From positions 13,524-77,523 of the forward strand of contig NZ_LVHF01000015.1 in the NCBI RefSeq assembly GCF_001650345.1: a stretch of DNA of 64,000 nucleotides, written 5' to 3'. The notes under the pieces were generated by a model. The model had not been told where the DNA came from and searched no databases. It worked only from the letters and a program-made list of their open reading frames with translations. Source of the stretch: Photobacterium jeanii (lineage in GTDB: Bacteria; Pseudomonadota; Gammaproteobacteria; Enterobacterales; Vibrionaceae). The translations under genes and the position numbers were made by a program. Shown here piece by piece: positions 62,998 through 64,000 of the stretch (the first letter of the stretch is position 1; each line of letters starts with the position of its first letter).

Positions 62998-64000
62998 ATG
63001 ACAACAGAGCACACTGCATTGCTAGATTTGATTGTTGTGGGTGGCGGTATTAATGGCGCGGGGATCGCGGCAGATGCGGCTGGACGTGGGTTGAAAGTCG
63101 GTTTGTATGAGGCTGATGATTTTGCATCGGCGACCTCATCAGCTAGCTCCAAATTGATCCACGGTGGTTTACGTTATCTTGAGCATTACGAGTTTCGTTT
63201 GGTGGGCGAGGCGTTGGCTGAGCGTGAAGTGCTGCTGCGCAAAGTACCGCACATTGCGCACCCGATGCGTTTTCGTCTGCCACATCGCCCGCATTTGCGT
63301 CCGGCATGGATGATCCGCGCAGGGCTGTTTCTGTACGATCACCTAGGTAAACGCACGACTTTACCTGCTAGTGAAGGGCTTAAGTTTGGTGCTGATTCGG
63401 TGTTAGCGCCAGAGATCACCCGTGGCTTTGAGTATTCAGATTGCTGGGTCGATGATGCGCGTTTGGTGGTGCTGAATGCGATGGAAACCGCCGAGAAAGG
63501 TGGTGAAGTGCGTAACCGTTGCCGCGTTGAGCAAGCGGTGCGTGAGAATGATATCTGGCGAGTGACCATTCGTGATATGCGCACTAATCAAACGTTTGAG
63601 CGTCGTGCTCATGCCTTGGTGAATGCGGCAGGCCCTTGGGTGAAAGCTTTCTTTGATAACAGTTTGAAAGAGGAATCGCCACGTAATATCCGTTTGATCA
63701 AAGGCTCCCACATCGTGGTGCCGAGAGTGCACGATGAGCCGCAGGCTTACATTCTGCAAAACGAAGATAACCGGATTGTGTTTGTGATCCCGTACCTTGA
63801 TCGCTTCTCTATCATTGGTACGACTGATGTCGAGTACAAAGGCGATCCGCGTGAAGTGGCAATTGATGACAACGAAGTCGATTACTTGCTCAAGGTGTAC
63901 AACCTACACTTTAAGAAATCGCTGGCACACAAGGATGTAGTGTGGACTTACAGTGGGGTGCGTCCGTTGTGCGATGATGAGTCGGACTCACCGCAAGCCA
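62998..64000 (+). CDS. glpD: Aerobic glycerol-3-phosphate dehydrogenase (cut by the window end)
   Basis: Membrane-associated FAD enzyme that oxidises glycerol-3-phosphate to dihydroxyacetone phosphate. The visible 334 residues contain the FAD site IVVGGGINGAGIAADAAGRG, SSASSKLIHGGLRYLE and NAAGPWV, and read without interruption. The ATG at 62998 follows GAAGGTG. The C-terminal part lies beyond the window. GlpR-like operators stand upstream. Confidence 0.95.
   Translation, partial: MTTEHTALLDLIVVGGGINGAGIAADAAGRGLKVGLYEADDFASATSSASSKLIHGGLRYLEHYEFRLVGEALAEREVLLRKVPHIAHPMRFRLPHRPHLRPAWMIRAGLFLYDHLGKRTTLPASEGLKFGADSVLAPEITRGFEYSDCWVDDARLVVLNAMETAEKGGEVRNRCRVEQAVRENDIWRVTIRDMRTNQTFERRAHALVNAAGPWVKAFFDNSLKEESPRNIRLIKGSHIVVPRVHDEPQAYILQNEDNRIVFVIPYLDRFSIIGTTDVEYKGDPREVAIDDNEVDYLLKVYNLHFKKSLAHKDVVWTYSGVRPLCDDESDSPQA

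Noticed and set aside
1..64000. CRISPR arrays, prophage, insertion sequences, tRNA or rRNA genes
   Set aside because: I looked for repeat-spacer patterns, transposase or integrase motifs and RNA gene signatures and saw none.

Overview
The window is chromosomal DNA of a gammaproteobacterium, most likely a member of the Vibrionaceae. Evidence is the gene content and order: rhlB-gppA divergent from trxA-rho; gor, rlmJ and prlC together; uspA, ftnA, uspB and yhiN together; yigL-pldB next to rhtB; yhhL-rsmD divergent from ftsY-ftsE-ftsX-rpoH; and glpE-glpG-glpT-glpR-glpD. A TraF-like outer-membrane protein, a DUF3332 lipoprotein and a UbiD of about 630 residues also fit that family. I cannot fix the genus from sequence alone. 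No rRNA, tRNA, phage, insertion sequence, integron or CRISPR array was seen.

Layout. 663-6097: oligopeptide-type ABC importer operon (fused double ATPase, binding protein, two permeases) with hairpins around the binding-protein gene. 6313-15433: envelope region with a barrel-like protein, two related lipoproteins (1071 and 449 aa), a YjiH-family membrane protein and a TraF-like protein. 15517-29816: housekeeping genes gor, rlmJ, prlC, gppA, rhlB, trxA, rho, an unrecognised periplasmic protein, ubiD, a small ferredoxin and fre. 29906-35871: stress and membrane genes (DMT transporter, uspA, ftnA, uspB, an MscS channel, yhiN, DUF3332 lipoprotein). 35920-49359: more accessory genes (TetR regulator with aldehyde dehydrogenase, DTW protein, lipoprotein, EVE protein, yigL, pldB, rhtB, EAL-HDOD protein, DMT and AbgT transporters, acyltransferase, DUF2500). 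49692-54294: small proteins, yhhN, yecH, yhgN, yhhL, rsmD. 54528-64000: ftsY, ftsE, ftsX, rpoH, then a glycerol-3-phosphate block ending in a glpD cut by the window edge.

How the genes work together. trxA and gor serve thiol redox balance. rhlB and rho act on RNA. ftsY, ftsE and ftsX link membrane targeting and division and precede the heat-shock sigma factor. glpT imports glycerol-3-phosphate, glpD oxidises it, and glpR probably represses through a site seen upstream of glpD. The fused ABC ATPase powers the permease pair fed by the binding protein.

The most interesting material is mostly not protein coding: a multi-hairpin leader before the 449-aa lipoprotein gene (12164-12288), a DnaA-box and GATC-rich intergenic region (58550-58927), a 26-codon membrane-peptide gene (50182-50262), several uncatalogued palindromes next to promoters, and an internal duplication in UbiD.
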